A stretch of 41,045 nucleotides of DNA from NCBI GenBank assembly GCA_964424585.1, contig CAYRJD010000086.1:1-41045 (forward strand), written 5' to 3'. The notes below the pieces were generated by a model. That model worked only from the letters and a program-made list of their open reading frames with translations, searched no databases and had not been told where the DNA came from. This DNA comes from CAYRJD01 sp964424585 (GTDB taxonomy: Bacteria > Actinomycetota > Acidimicrobiia > Acidimicrobiales > Poriferisodalaceae). The translations under genes were made by a program, and so were the position numbers. Of this stretch, positions 32,111-39,761 are shown in pieces. Position 1 is the stretch's first letter. Every line of letters begins with the position of its first letter.

Positions 32111-32176
32111 CGGTTCGCTATGCTCGCCGCTGCGCTGGCAGACTGCGCCTCGTTGCTTTAGCGAAGGAGCAGTTTC

Positions 32177-32938
32177 GTGGCAGAACAACTAACAAACCCA
32201 TCGACCGAGTTCGCGAACAGGGTGGTGCTGGTGACCGGTTCGTCGAGCGGCATCGGCGAGGCGACGGTGCGGCGGCTGGTCGCGCTCGGCGCACAGGCGA
32301 TGGTGAACTCGTCGTCGTCGGTCGAAGCGGGCGAGCAGCTCGCGGCCGAGCTGGGCGAGGCGGCGCGCTACTGCCAGGCCGACATCAGCGACGAGGCGCA
32401 AGCCAAGCAGCTGGTTGCGGCGACGCTCGATGAGTTCGGGCGGCTGGACGTGCTGGTGAACAACGCTGGCTGCACCCAGGTCATTCCGCACGCCGATTTG
32501 GACGCAGTGACCGATGAAGTGTTTCGGCGCATTCTTGACGTGAACATCATGGGCACTTGGTATCTGAGCCGAGCGGCGGTCGAGCCGCTGCGGGCGACGG
32601 GCGACGGCAACATCGTCAACATCACGTCGATAGCGGGGCTGCGGCAGGCGGGCAGCAGCATTCCGTATGCGGTGTCGAAGGCGGGGTTGAACCACCTGAC
32701 GAGGTTGCTGGCGAACGTGTTGGGGCCCGAGGTGCGCGTGAACGCCGTGGCGCCGGGGCTGGTGGCGACGCCGTGGACGAAGACGTGGGACGCGCAGCAC
32801 GCGGCTGTCGCGAAGAACGCGCCGCTCGGACGTTCGGCGACCGCCGACGACTGCGCCGAAGCGGTGCTGGGCATCTTGCGGGCGCGCTATCAAACCGGCG
32901 ACGTCGTGGTGGTTGACGGCGGCTTGACGCTGCGGTGA
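32177..32938 (+). CDS. Short-chain dehydrogenase/reductase
   Basis: The 253-aa classical SDR has the NAD(P)-binding TGSSSGIGE near residue 20, NNAG, and the catalytic YAVSK motif with the preceding Ser in NITSIAG. The substrate is not predictable. Strong ribosome site aaggag at 32164-32169, 7 nt before the GTG. A TATGCT box at 32119-32124 could be its -10. Its stop overlaps the cupin gene by 4 nt, so the two are probably co-translated. Confidence 0.9.
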   Translation: MAEQLTNPSTEFANRVVLVTGSSSGIGEATVRRLVALGAQAMVNSSSSVEAGEQLAAELGEAARYCQADISDEAQAKQLVAATLDEFGRLDVLVNNAGCTQVIPHADLDAVTDEVFRRILDVNIMGTWYLSRAAVEPLRATGDGNIVNITSIAGLRQAGSSIPYAVSKAGLNHLTRLLANVLGPEVRVNAVAPGLVATPWTKTWDAQHAAVAKNAPLGRSATADDCAEAVLGILRARYQTGDVVVVDGGLTLR

Positions 32939-33426
32939 GCGAGCCGCTCGGCGCGCACGACGTGATTGCGGCCCTCGGGCTAGAGCCGCTGGCCGGCGAG
33001 GGCGGCATGTGGGCGCAGAGCTACCTCGACGACCGCTGCTCGGCGATCTACTTCTTGCTGCGGCCCGGCGACTTCTCGGCGATGCACCGCGTCGGGGGCG
33101 TTGAGCTGTGGCACTTCTACGCCGGTGCGCCAGCCTCGATGCTGCTGCTCGGCACGCCCGCTTCCGTTCCTGACGTATCCGCCGCTGCCGGCGATGGCGT
33201 CAGCGAACCGGTGCTCGGGGCAGACCTCGCGGCTGGCGAACGCCCGATGGTCAGCGTGAGCGCGGGCGTCTGGATGGGAGCCGAAACCACGGGGGAGTGG
33301 TCGCTCGTCGGCACCACGATGGCACCGCCGTTCGACGCCGCCACCTTCGAGCTCGCCGACGCTGCTGAACTGCGTGCGGCGTATCCCTCCGCTGCTGAGC
33401 GCATCGCTCGCATCGTCCGCCGCTAG
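32935..33426 (+). CDS. DUF985 cupin-fold protein
   Basis: The 163-aa protein has the Cupin_5/DUF985 pattern: a sugar-isomerase-like barrel with AIYFLLRPGDFSAMHRV, ELWHFYAGAP and the late SLVGTTMAPPFD. Biochemical roles of this family are mostly unknown. GTG start overlaps the upstream SDR stop (GTGA). An insert rich in Ala/Gly/Asp lies at about residues 80-100. Confidence 0.82.
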   Translation: MSEPLGAHDVIAALGLEPLAGEGGMWAQSYLDDRCSAIYFLLRPGDFSAMHRVGGVELWHFYAGAPASMLLLGTPASVPDVSAAAGDGVSEPVLGADLAAGERPMVSVSAGVWMGAETTGEWSLVGTTMAPPFDAATFELADAAELRAAYPSAAERIARIVRR

Positions 33427-33450
33427 TCACCGCGCCACCTCAACCCGACT

Positions 33451-33456
33451 TACTCT
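33451..33456 (+). promoter_or_regulatory. Probable -10 box (TACTCT) for the second SDR gene
   Basis: TACTCT ends 8 nt before GTG 33465, with no Shine-Dalgarno sequence, fitting the leaderless pattern. This spacing is also the reason for preferring GTG 33465 over TTG 33456, which overlaps the box. Confidence 0.45.
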
Positions 33457-33464
33457 TGATTGCC

Positions 33465-34289
33465 GTGCCCGATCCTCAAGACCACCACGAGCCGTCGCTT
33501 GCGGCGCTGCCTTCGCCTGCGCAGATGCTCGACCTCACAGGCCAGGTCGTCGTCGTCACCGGCGCGGGCGGCAACATCGGCACGGGCATCGCCCAGCGTT
33601 TTGTGGCTGCGGGCGCAACCGTCGTCGTCCACACTCGCAGTTCGTCGGTCGACCACCTCTCCGAGCACCCATCCGTCTCGGCCGTCACCGTCGACCTCAC
33701 CGCAGCCGACGGCCCGCAGCGCGTCGTGGACGCTGCCGTCAGCCAGCACGGGCGACTCGACGTGCTCGTCAGCAACGCCGGCATCCAGCCGGTCGTCGAC
33801 TTCACCGACATCAGCGACGACGACTGGCGCGAGATGCTGGAGGCAAACCTCACCGCCGCGCACCGGCTCACCCAAGCCGCCGCTCGCGCTATGTCGGCTG
33901 TTCCTGGCGGCGGGCTAGGCGGCGGGTCCGGCGGCGGCTCGATCATCCACGTCAGCTCAATAGAGGGTCGACAACCAGCCGCGGGCCACGCTCACTACGC
34001 AACCGCCAAGGCCGCGCTCACCATGCACGCTCGGGCAGCCGCGCTCGAACTCGGCGCGCAAGGCATCCGCGTCAACTCCGTCAGCCCCGGCCTCATCGAC
34101 CGGCCAGGCCTAGCGACCGACTGGCCCGAGGGTGTCGAGCGCTGGCTCGCCGCTGCGCCGCTCGCCCGGCTCGGTACCCCAGCCGACGTGGGCGACGTCT
34201 GCGTGTTTCTCGCCAGCCCGCTCGCTCGCTTCATCACCGGCACCGACCTCGTCGTCGACGGTGGCGTGCTCACCCACCCCACCTGGTAG
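33465..34289 (+). CDS. Short-chain dehydrogenase/reductase
   Basis: The 274-aa SDR has TGAGGNIGTG (cofactor loop), SNAG, and the catalytic YATAK. It differs from the SDR 1.3 kb upstream by a Gly/Ser-rich loop (about residues 148-160) and an extended N-terminus. The last residues, GTDLVVDGG, are typical of the family. The substrate is unknown. A reductase gene follows after 8 nt. Confidence 0.88.
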   Translation: MPDPQDHHEPSLAALPSPAQMLDLTGQVVVVTGAGGNIGTGIAQRFVAAGATVVVHTRSSSVDHLSEHPSVSAVTVDLTAADGPQRVVDAAVSQHGRLDVLVSNAGIQPVVDFTDISDDDWREMLEANLTAAHRLTQAAARAMSAVPGGGLGGGSGGGSIIHVSSIEGRQPAAGHAHYATAKAALTMHARAAALELGAQGIRVNSVSPGLIDRPGLATDWPEGVERWLAAAPLARLGTPADVGDVCVFLASPLARFITGTDLVVDGGVLTHPTW

Positions 34290-34297
34290 CCGCCCCC

Positions 34298-34846
34298 GTG
34301 GAGCAGCGCGACGTCGTCGTTCAGCTCGCGGTCACGCTCGACGGCTACATCGCCCGCAGCGACGGCACGTTCGACTACCTCGACAGCTACCCGTGCGACG
34401 GCTTCGACTTCGGCGCTTTCACAGCAGACCTCGGCGCGATCGTGATGGGCAGCGCCAGCTACGCCGACGCGGTGCGGCTGGGCTGGATGTGGCACCACCT
34501 TCCCACCTTGGTGCTCACGAGCCAGACCGGCCTAACTGTGCCGGACGGCGCAGACGTCACCTTCGAGAACGCGCCAACCCCCGAGGCCGTCCGCCGCTTC
34601 CACGGCCGCACTACTGGCCGCCTGTGGGTCTTCGGCGGCGGCCCGGTCGTGACCGCCGCGATCAACGGCGGCGTGGTCGACACGCTCGATCTTGTGGTCG
34701 TGCCCGAAGCGCTGGGCGCTGGCTTCCCGCTGTTCACCGATCCCGTCGCCCTCCCGCGTGAGCCAGCCGAAGCCACGCCCTACTCCTGTGGCGCCGTCCG
34801 CCTCCTCTGGCACCTCCAAACGCCCATCGACCGGCCCGCCCGCTAG
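34298..34846 (+). CDS. RibD C-terminal/dihydrofolate reductase-like protein
   Basis: The 182-aa protein has the DHFR-like fold of the RibD C-terminal family: LAVTLDGYIAR at the start, GAIVMGSASY, and RLWVFGGGPVV (nucleotide-binding), then VVPEALGAGFPLF. Stand-alone members reduce unknown substrates with NADPH and are not true DHFRs. The start is GTG 34298, 8 nt after the SDR stop; reading further upstream would run across that gene in another frame. Confidence 0.84.
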   Translation: MEQRDVVVQLAVTLDGYIARSDGTFDYLDSYPCDGFDFGAFTADLGAIVMGSASYADAVRLGWMWHHLPTLVLTSQTGLTVPDGADVTFENAPTPEAVRRFHGRTTGRLWVFGGGPVVTAAINGGVVDTLDLVVVPEALGAGFPLFTDPVALPREPAEATPYSCGAVRLLWHLQTPIDRPAR

Positions 34847-34849
34847 GCT
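34844..34849 (+). promoter_or_regulatory. Probable -10 box (TAGGCT) for leaderless secG
   Basis: TAGGCT begins with the stop codon of the upstream gene and ends 8 nt before the GTG of secG. No ribosome site is visible in the 8-nt gap. Confidence 0.5.
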
Positions 34850-34857
34850 TTCGCGCC

Positions 34858-35088
34858 GTGTTCTCGTGGTTTATCGGTGCGCTGCACCTCGTCTCTGCCT
34901 TCGGGCTGATCGGCTTGGTGCTGCTGCACTCCGGACGTGGCGGCGGTGTGTCCGACATGTTCGGCGGCAGCGTCGGCACTACGGCGGCTGGCTCGACCGT
35001 TGCCGAGGCGAACCTCAACCGACTAACGGTGGTGGTGGCGCTGACGTTTTGCTTCACCACCCTTATCCTCGGCCTGCTGCTCGCCTAG
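34858..35088 (+). CDS. secG: Preprotein translocase subunit SecG
   Basis: This small membrane subunit of the SecYEG channel is 76 aa, with two hydrophobic helices (about 5-25 and 55-75) flanking the family loop HSGRGGGVSDMFGG. Length and pattern match actinobacterial SecG. It is followed within 45 bp by a tRNA gene. Confidence 0.92.
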   Translation: MFSWFIGALHLVSAFGLIGLVLLHSGRGGGVSDMFGGSVGTTAAGSTVAEANLNRLTVVVALTFCFTTLILGLLLA

Positions 35089-35130
35089 CGGCGAAGCGGC
35101 CCGACGTCGCCACACAGCGACGCAACACAC

Positions 35131-35214
35131 GTCGGAGTGGCGGAATTGGCAGACGCGCCAGACTAAGGATCTGGTGCCCGAAAGGGTGTGGGGGTTCAAG
35201 TCCCCCCTCCGACA
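35131..35214 (+). tRNA. tRNA-Leu, anticodon AAG
   Basis: The 84-nt cloverleaf has a 7-bp acceptor stem (GTCGGAG with CTCCGAC), discriminator A at 35214 and a 5-bp anticodon stem CCAGA/TCTGG. The loop CTAAGGA places the anticodon AAG at 35165-35167. A long variable arm (CCC-GAAA-GGG) and a T stem of five G-C pairs follow. The long variable arm with discriminator A marks it as leucine rather than serine. CCA is not encoded. A34 would need conversion to inosine to read CTC as well as CTT. Confidence 0.93.
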
Positions 35215-35239
35215 CGACAGCATCAAGGGGGTGCACTAG

Positions 35240-36787
35240 TTGAACGCCAACGCTGATATCGGTTGGTCTGACGAGCGAGCGTTGGTGGCGGGCTTGACGC
35301 CCATCTTGACGCTCGCCCGTGACACGCTCGGCTGCGAGACGGTCGCCGATGTGCTGGTGTCGCCGCAGCTTCCGGAGGTCTTGAGCGTCGCCGGCGCGCT
35401 AGACGACCTGCGCGCCGTGCGGTTTGACGGCTTGCCGCCGACGGTCGGTCTGCTGGAGAGCTTCGCCGACCGCATCAGCGGGGTCGTCGCCGAGGTCGGC
35501 GCAGACAGCATCGCCATTTTGGTGCACAATGAGGTGGAGCAGTCGGGCTCGCTCGGCGACCTCGCCGAGGTGCGCGGCGTCAGCCGCGAGCACGTCCGCA
35601 AACTCAAGCGGAACGCGAGAGAGCTGCTCGAGCAGCGCTGCGGCCCGCACGCGACGCTCATCGCGGCGATGGTCGAACCGAAGCTGCCGCTCATCTCGCG
35701 CCGCGGCGTCGTCGACCGACAGCTCAGCGCGCTCGTCGTGCCGATCGCGGCAAACCGAGAGCCCAGCGACCCCGTGACGGCGCTCGCTCGACACCTGGTT
35801 GAGGCGCAGCTCGAGCTGTCGAGCAAGTGCCACTTCGTGCTGACGAAGCGCGGCGCAGAGCTGATCGAGCAGCTCGTCGAGGTCGTCACCGCCCGGGCCG
35901 ACGACCTCGGCATCGTCGACCTCGACACCGTCTTGGCCGACGAGGTGCCCGACCTCGTGCCGCATCGCAACGAGGTCATCGAGATGCTCGGCCTGGTGCG
36001 CATGGGCAAACGGGTTTCGCTGCGCGACACCAAGCGTGCACGCGCCAAGGCGGCGCTGCTCGACATCGGCCGCGTCGCCACCAAAGACGAAATCGCGGCG
36101 GCATCAGGCATTCCGGTAAGCAGGCTGGGCGGCACGTTGTCGGTGATGGACGAGATCGTACGGGCCGACAAAGACAGCTGGGGGCTCGTCGAGTGGGTCG
36201 ACGACGTGTACCAGGGCATCCCCGCGGCCATCGAGCAGCGCGTCCGCGAGCACAACGGTGAGGTCGCGCGCGCGTTTCTGCTCGACGACATCGCCGAGCG
36301 TTTCGCCGTCAAGCGGCAGAGCGTCATCGCCTACATCGCGACCCCGCAGTTTGAGACGGTCAACGGCATGGTGCGCATCGCAGACGCCGACAGCTTCAAG
36401 TTCCGCCCGCTCGAAGAGGTAGCGACGTGGGACGCTGACGGCAACCTGCTCTGGGAGTTTCCGGTCGAAGAGCGGTACCGGCGGGGCTACTCAATCGTGC
36501 ACTTCCCGGGCGAGCTGGCGAACTACCTGGGCTGCGGCCCGAACAGCAGCCTCCGGGTGCGGGTGAGCGACTCGCCAACCGAGGCGGTGATGATCTCGTG
36601 GCGGCTCAGCTCAATCCAGCGCGGCGCAGAGATCGGCCGGGCGCGCGAGACGCTCATTCGCCTCGGCGCTGTCGGCGGCGAACGCGCCCGCGTCGTGATG
36701 TTGCCCGATCGCTCCATCCGCTTCGAGCTGCTCGACCAAGATGCGGGCGCCGCCCCTGCCGCCCACGGCCCAGAGTCGGCGGTCTGA
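35240..36787 (+). CDS. Multi-HTH protein with sigma-region-4-like domain (array member A)
   Basis: I do not recognise a named family for this 515-aa protein. A helical N-terminal domain (1-100) precedes a clear sigma region 4.2-like helix-turn-helix (about 105-130; LAEVRGVSREHVRKLKRNA). A conserved middle part (to about 270) follows, then two further HTH-like segments (about 280-300, ATKDEIAAASGIPVSRL; and 340-372, LLDDIAERFAVKRQSV). A C-terminal domain of about 100 residues (400-500) ends with RSIRFELL. No catalytic motif, signal peptide or membrane segment is seen. The TTG start has aaggggg 8 nt upstream. It lies 25 nt after the tRNA and is the first of three paralogues. DNA or RNA-polymerase binding is inferred. 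Confidence 0.82.
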   Translation: MNANADIGWSDERALVAGLTPILTLARDTLGCETVADVLVSPQLPEVLSVAGALDDLRAVRFDGLPPTVGLLESFADRISGVVAEVGADSIAILVHNEVEQSGSLGDLAEVRGVSREHVRKLKRNARELLEQRCGPHATLIAAMVEPKLPLISRRGVVDRQLSALVVPIAANREPSDPVTALARHLVEAQLELSSKCHFVLTKRGAELIEQLVEVVTARADDLGIVDLDTVLADEVPDLVPHRNEVIEMLGLVRMGKRVSLRDTKRARAKAALLDIGRVATKDEIAAASGIPVSRLGGTLSVMDEIVRADKDSWGLVEWVDDVYQGIPAAIEQRVREHNGEVARAFLLDDIAERFAVKRQSVIAYIATPQFETVNGMVRIADADSFKFRPLEEVATWDADGNLLWEFPVEERYRRGYSIVHFPGELANYLGCGPNSSLRVRVSDSPTEAVMISWRLSSIQRGAEIGRARETLIRLGAVGGERARVVMLPDRSIRFELLDQDAGAAPAAHGPESAV

Positions 36788-36806
36788 TGCGGAGGTCGTG
36801 AACCGC

Positions 36807-38186
36807 GTGGCTGCGGTGGCGGAAGCGCCGGCCCAAACCGAGCGTGGCTGGCAGCACGAGCGGGCGTTGGCAGAGAGCTTGTTGCCCGCGATGTCTCTGG
36901 CTCGCGACACGTTCGGCTGCCGCAGCGTGACAGAGATGCTGGAGTCGCCGCGCTTCGTCGACGTCTTGAGCGTCGCAGGCACGCTTGGCGACCTCGATGC
37001 GATGCGGCTTGACGACTTGGCTGCGACGGGCGGACTAATCGAGAGCGAACTAATCGAGAGCTTCGGCGATGCCGTTGCGCACGCCGTCGACGAGAACAAT
37101 CCTCATCACATCGACATCTACGTGCGCGTCTACGTCGAGCGGTCGGCAACGCGCAAGTCGATTGCCGCCCAGGAACAAAAGAGCGACACGACCATTGGGA
37201 AGTATCGAGCGAAAGTCGTCAGCAGCCTCGAGCGACACGCCGGGGCGCACGCGAGGTTGGTCGCGACGCTCACAATGTCGGAGCTGTCGCCAATCGTCGT
37301 CGGCGATCGTGTCGAGCGACGGCTCGACGCCGTGCTGTCGCCGCTGCATGAGGCGCGCGGCGCGCACGACGTCGTGACGAAGCTGGCGCGCCACCTCGTC
37401 GCGACTCGGCTCGGTTACTCCACGAGCGGGCCGTACTCGTTGACGCGCGAGGCCGCCGCTGGCGTGGATGAGCTGCGCCGCGTCGTCAAGGCGAAGGCCG
37501 ACGACGTCGGGCTCGTCGATCTCGATGCGATCGTCAAGCGCGTAGCGCCTGACTTGATGCCGTTTCACGACGAACTCGTCGCGCTGCTGAAGCTGTCGCG
37601 CGTCGGCAGCCACCTGGCGCTGCGTGCGACCGAAGCTGCTCGTGTGAAGGCCGCGATTTTAGAGCTGGGTCGGCCGGCCACCAAGGAAGAGATTTCACGT
37701 ATCTCTGGCATCGAGGTCAGCCGCTTGACGCACAGGATGCCGACCGGCTCATCGGTCACGCGGGCAACAAAGACCACCTGGGCGCTCACCGACTGGGTGG
37801 AGGAAACGTACGACAGCATCCCTGCGATGGTCGGGCAGCGCATTCGCGCTCATGGCGGTGCGGTGCCGGCGAGCTTGCTGCTGGAAGACATTCCCAAGCG
37901 CTTCGGTGTCTCGCGCTCCAGCGTCGAGAGCTGCTTGCGTGCGCCGTGGCTTGAGGTCGTCGACGGAGTGGTGCGCTTGGCTGACGAGAGCCGCTTCGTT
38001 TATCGGCCGCTCGATGAGGTGGCGACGCGCCGCTCCGACGGTGCGCTGGGCGACGACGCCGAGCCAGTCGCGAACGCCCCGACGTCGCAGCAGCGCGAGT
38101 CGGGCCCGGCCGAAGCTCAGGTGCCAGAGCGAGCGTGGTGGACGAAGTTTCGCCGGCGGCGCGACCGAAACCGGAGAGCGACCTAG
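36807..38186 (+). CDS. Multi-HTH sigma-4-like protein, shortened paralogue (array member B)
   Basis: The 459-aa paralogue of A and C has the same N-terminal, middle and tandem-HTH layout (GWQHERALAESLLPAMSLAR at the start, RPATKEEISRISGIEVSRL, DIPKRFGVSRSSVESCL). Its sigma-4-like HTH is the most diverged of the three. It lacks the C-terminal domain shared by A and C; in its place is a short linker and a basic tail ending in WWTKFRRRRDRNRR. The start is uncertain: GTG 36807 has ggagg 11 nt upstream; GTG 36798 is too close to it, and an ATG at 36741 would overlap A by 47 nt. It is directly adjacent to C. Confidence 0.78.
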   Translation: MAAVAEAPAQTERGWQHERALAESLLPAMSLARDTFGCRSVTEMLESPRFVDVLSVAGTLGDLDAMRLDDLAATGGLIESELIESFGDAVAHAVDENNPHHIDIYVRVYVERSATRKSIAAQEQKSDTTIGKYRAKVVSSLERHAGAHARLVATLTMSELSPIVVGDRVERRLDAVLSPLHEARGAHDVVTKLARHLVATRLGYSTSGPYSLTREAAAGVDELRRVVKAKADDVGLVDLDAIVKRVAPDLMPFHDELVALLKLSRVGSHLALRATEAARVKAAILELGRPATKEEISRISGIEVSRLTHRMPTGSSVTRATKTTWALTDWVEETYDSIPAMVGQRIRAHGGAVPASLLLEDIPKRFGVSRSSVESCLRAPWLEVVDGVVRLADESRFVYRPLDEVATRRSDGALGDDAEPVANAPTSQQRESGPAEAQVPERAWWTKFRRRRDRNRRAT

Positions 38187-39713
38187 TTGGGCTTTCACGG
38201 TGACGGCGGCTGGCCAGGCGAGCGCAAGCTGGCTGCGGGCTTGTTGCCGGTGTTGGCGCTGGCCAGACACGTGGCCGGTTGCGAGACCGTCGCCGAGGTG
38301 CTGGCGTCGCCGCAGTTTGCGGACCTCTTGCGCGTCGCTGGCACCCGCGCCCAACTGGGTGCCGTGCTGCTCGACGACGTGCCGCCCAGCGTCGGGCTCA
38401 TCGACGGCTTCGCTGGCCGCATCGGCGAGGTCGTCGACGAGTGCGGCGCGGACAGCGTCGAGGTGTTCGTGCGTGTCGAGCTGGAGCCGCGGACGCCGAT
38501 GTCGGCGCTCGGCCCAGAGCTCGGCATCTACCGCGACGCGCTCCGACGTCGCAAGGCACGGGTGAGCGAGGCGCTCGAGGCTCGTTGCGGGCCGCACGCG
38601 ACGCTGATCGCCGCGCAGATTGAGTCTGGCTTGTCGCCACTCGTGAGAGAGCGCGACGTGAGCGAGCGCATAGACGCTGCGCTGTCGCCGATTGCGGCCG
38701 CTCGTGGCAGCGACGACGTCGTGACGATGCTGGCGAGACATCTGGTGGCCGGCCGGCTCGTTCTCGCGCGACGCGGCGACTTCCTGCTCACGACGCAAGG
38801 CGAGACGCTGGTCGACGAGCTGGCTGCCGCGGTGAAGGCGGAGGCCGACGACGTGGGGCTAGTCGACCTCGACGCGACGCTGGCTAGCCGAGCGCCGGCG
38901 CTCGTGCCGCATCGCGCTGAGGTGATCGAAGTGCTCCGCCTCGCACCGCTCGGCGCCGCGCCGCTCGCCGAACGTGTGGCGCTGCGCGACACCGTGCGCG
39001 CCCGTGCGAAGGCCGCGCTCATCGAGATCGGCCGCAGCGCGACTAAGGACGAGATTGCGGCCGTCACCGGCACTCCGGCTGACCGGCTCAGCGGCGCGCT
39101 GTCGGTGATCGACTCGGTCGCCCGCGCGGATAAGACGCGCTGGGGGCTCGTCGAGTGGATCGACGATGCCTACGACAGCATCCCGGCTTGCATCGAGCGG
39201 CGCATCCGCGAGCACGGCGGGCCGGTGTCGTTGAAGTTTCTGGAAGACGACATAGCCGAGCGCTACGGCGTGTTGCGAGAGAGCGTGCGTTCGTTCGCCG
39301 GAACGACGCAGTTCGAGATCGTCGATGACATGGTGAGCCTCGTCGATCCGAGCAGCTACGAGTACCGGCCTCTACATGAGGTGTCGACGCGCGACGCGGA
39401 GGGCAACCTCTGCTGGGATTTCAAGGTGCAAGAGCAATACAAGCGGGGATACTCGATCTTGGGCATGCCTCCCGAGCTGGCGAACTACCTGGGCTGCGAG
39501 CCGAACAGCCAGCAGCGGGTGCACATCGCCGGTTCGGCAGACGAGACCGCGGTGGTCTCTTGGCGGCTCAGCACCATCGGCGGCGGCGCCGAACTCGGCC
39601 GCGTCCGCGCAGCGCTCGGCCGCCTCGGCGCCAACGGCGGCGACCAAGCCCGCCTGATCATCTCGCCTGACCGCTCCATCCGCTTCGAACTGCTCGAAGC
39701 GCCTCCTGCCTAG
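38187..39713 (+). CDS. Multi-HTH sigma-4-like protein (array member C)
   Basis: This 508-aa protein is the closest relative of A along its whole length. It shares GCETVA at the N-terminus, ARCGPHATLIAA, the middle LARHLVAGRL and VDLDATLA segments, the HTH ATKDEIAAVTGTPADRL, DIAERYGVLRESV, and the complete C-terminal domain (GYSILGMPPELANYLGC to RSIRFELL). Its first HTH (SALGPELGIYRDALRRRKA) is less sigma-like than that of A. TTG starts at the base after the stop of B, with ggagag upstream. Function unknown; probably binds DNA. Confidence 0.8.
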   Translation: MGFHGDGGWPGERKLAAGLLPVLALARHVAGCETVAEVLASPQFADLLRVAGTRAQLGAVLLDDVPPSVGLIDGFAGRIGEVVDECGADSVEVFVRVELEPRTPMSALGPELGIYRDALRRRKARVSEALEARCGPHATLIAAQIESGLSPLVRERDVSERIDAALSPIAAARGSDDVVTMLARHLVAGRLVLARRGDFLLTTQGETLVDELAAAVKAEADDVGLVDLDATLASRAPALVPHRAEVIEVLRLAPLGAAPLAERVALRDTVRARAKAALIEIGRSATKDEIAAVTGTPADRLSGALSVIDSVARADKTRWGLVEWIDDAYDSIPACIERRIREHGGPVSLKFLEDDIAERYGVLRESVRSFAGTTQFEIVDDMVSLVDPSSYEYRPLHEVSTRDAEGNLCWDFKVQEQYKRGYSILGMPPELANYLGCEPNSQQRVHIAGSADETAVVSWRLSTIGGGAELGRVRAALGRLGANGGDQARLIISPDRSIRFELLEAPPA

Positions 39714-39748
39714 CCGCGAAACTCCCTGTCTCGTGCTGTCAGGCTCAC

Positions 39749-39754
39749 TACCGT
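39749..39754 (+). promoter_or_regulatory. Probable -10 box (TACCGT) for the DNA methyltransferase gene
   Basis: TACCGT ends 7 nt before GTG 39762, with no Shine-Dalgarno sequence, so the methyltransferase may have its own leaderless transcript in addition to read-through from the HTH array 48 bp upstream. Confidence 0.45.
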
Positions 39755-39761
39755 CGATGAC

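Noticed and set aside
35240..39713. Calling the three HTH proteins functional sigma factors
   Set aside because: Only a region-4-like HTH is visible; region 2 motifs for core binding and -10 melting are absent, unlike the true sigma factor at 21318-22187.
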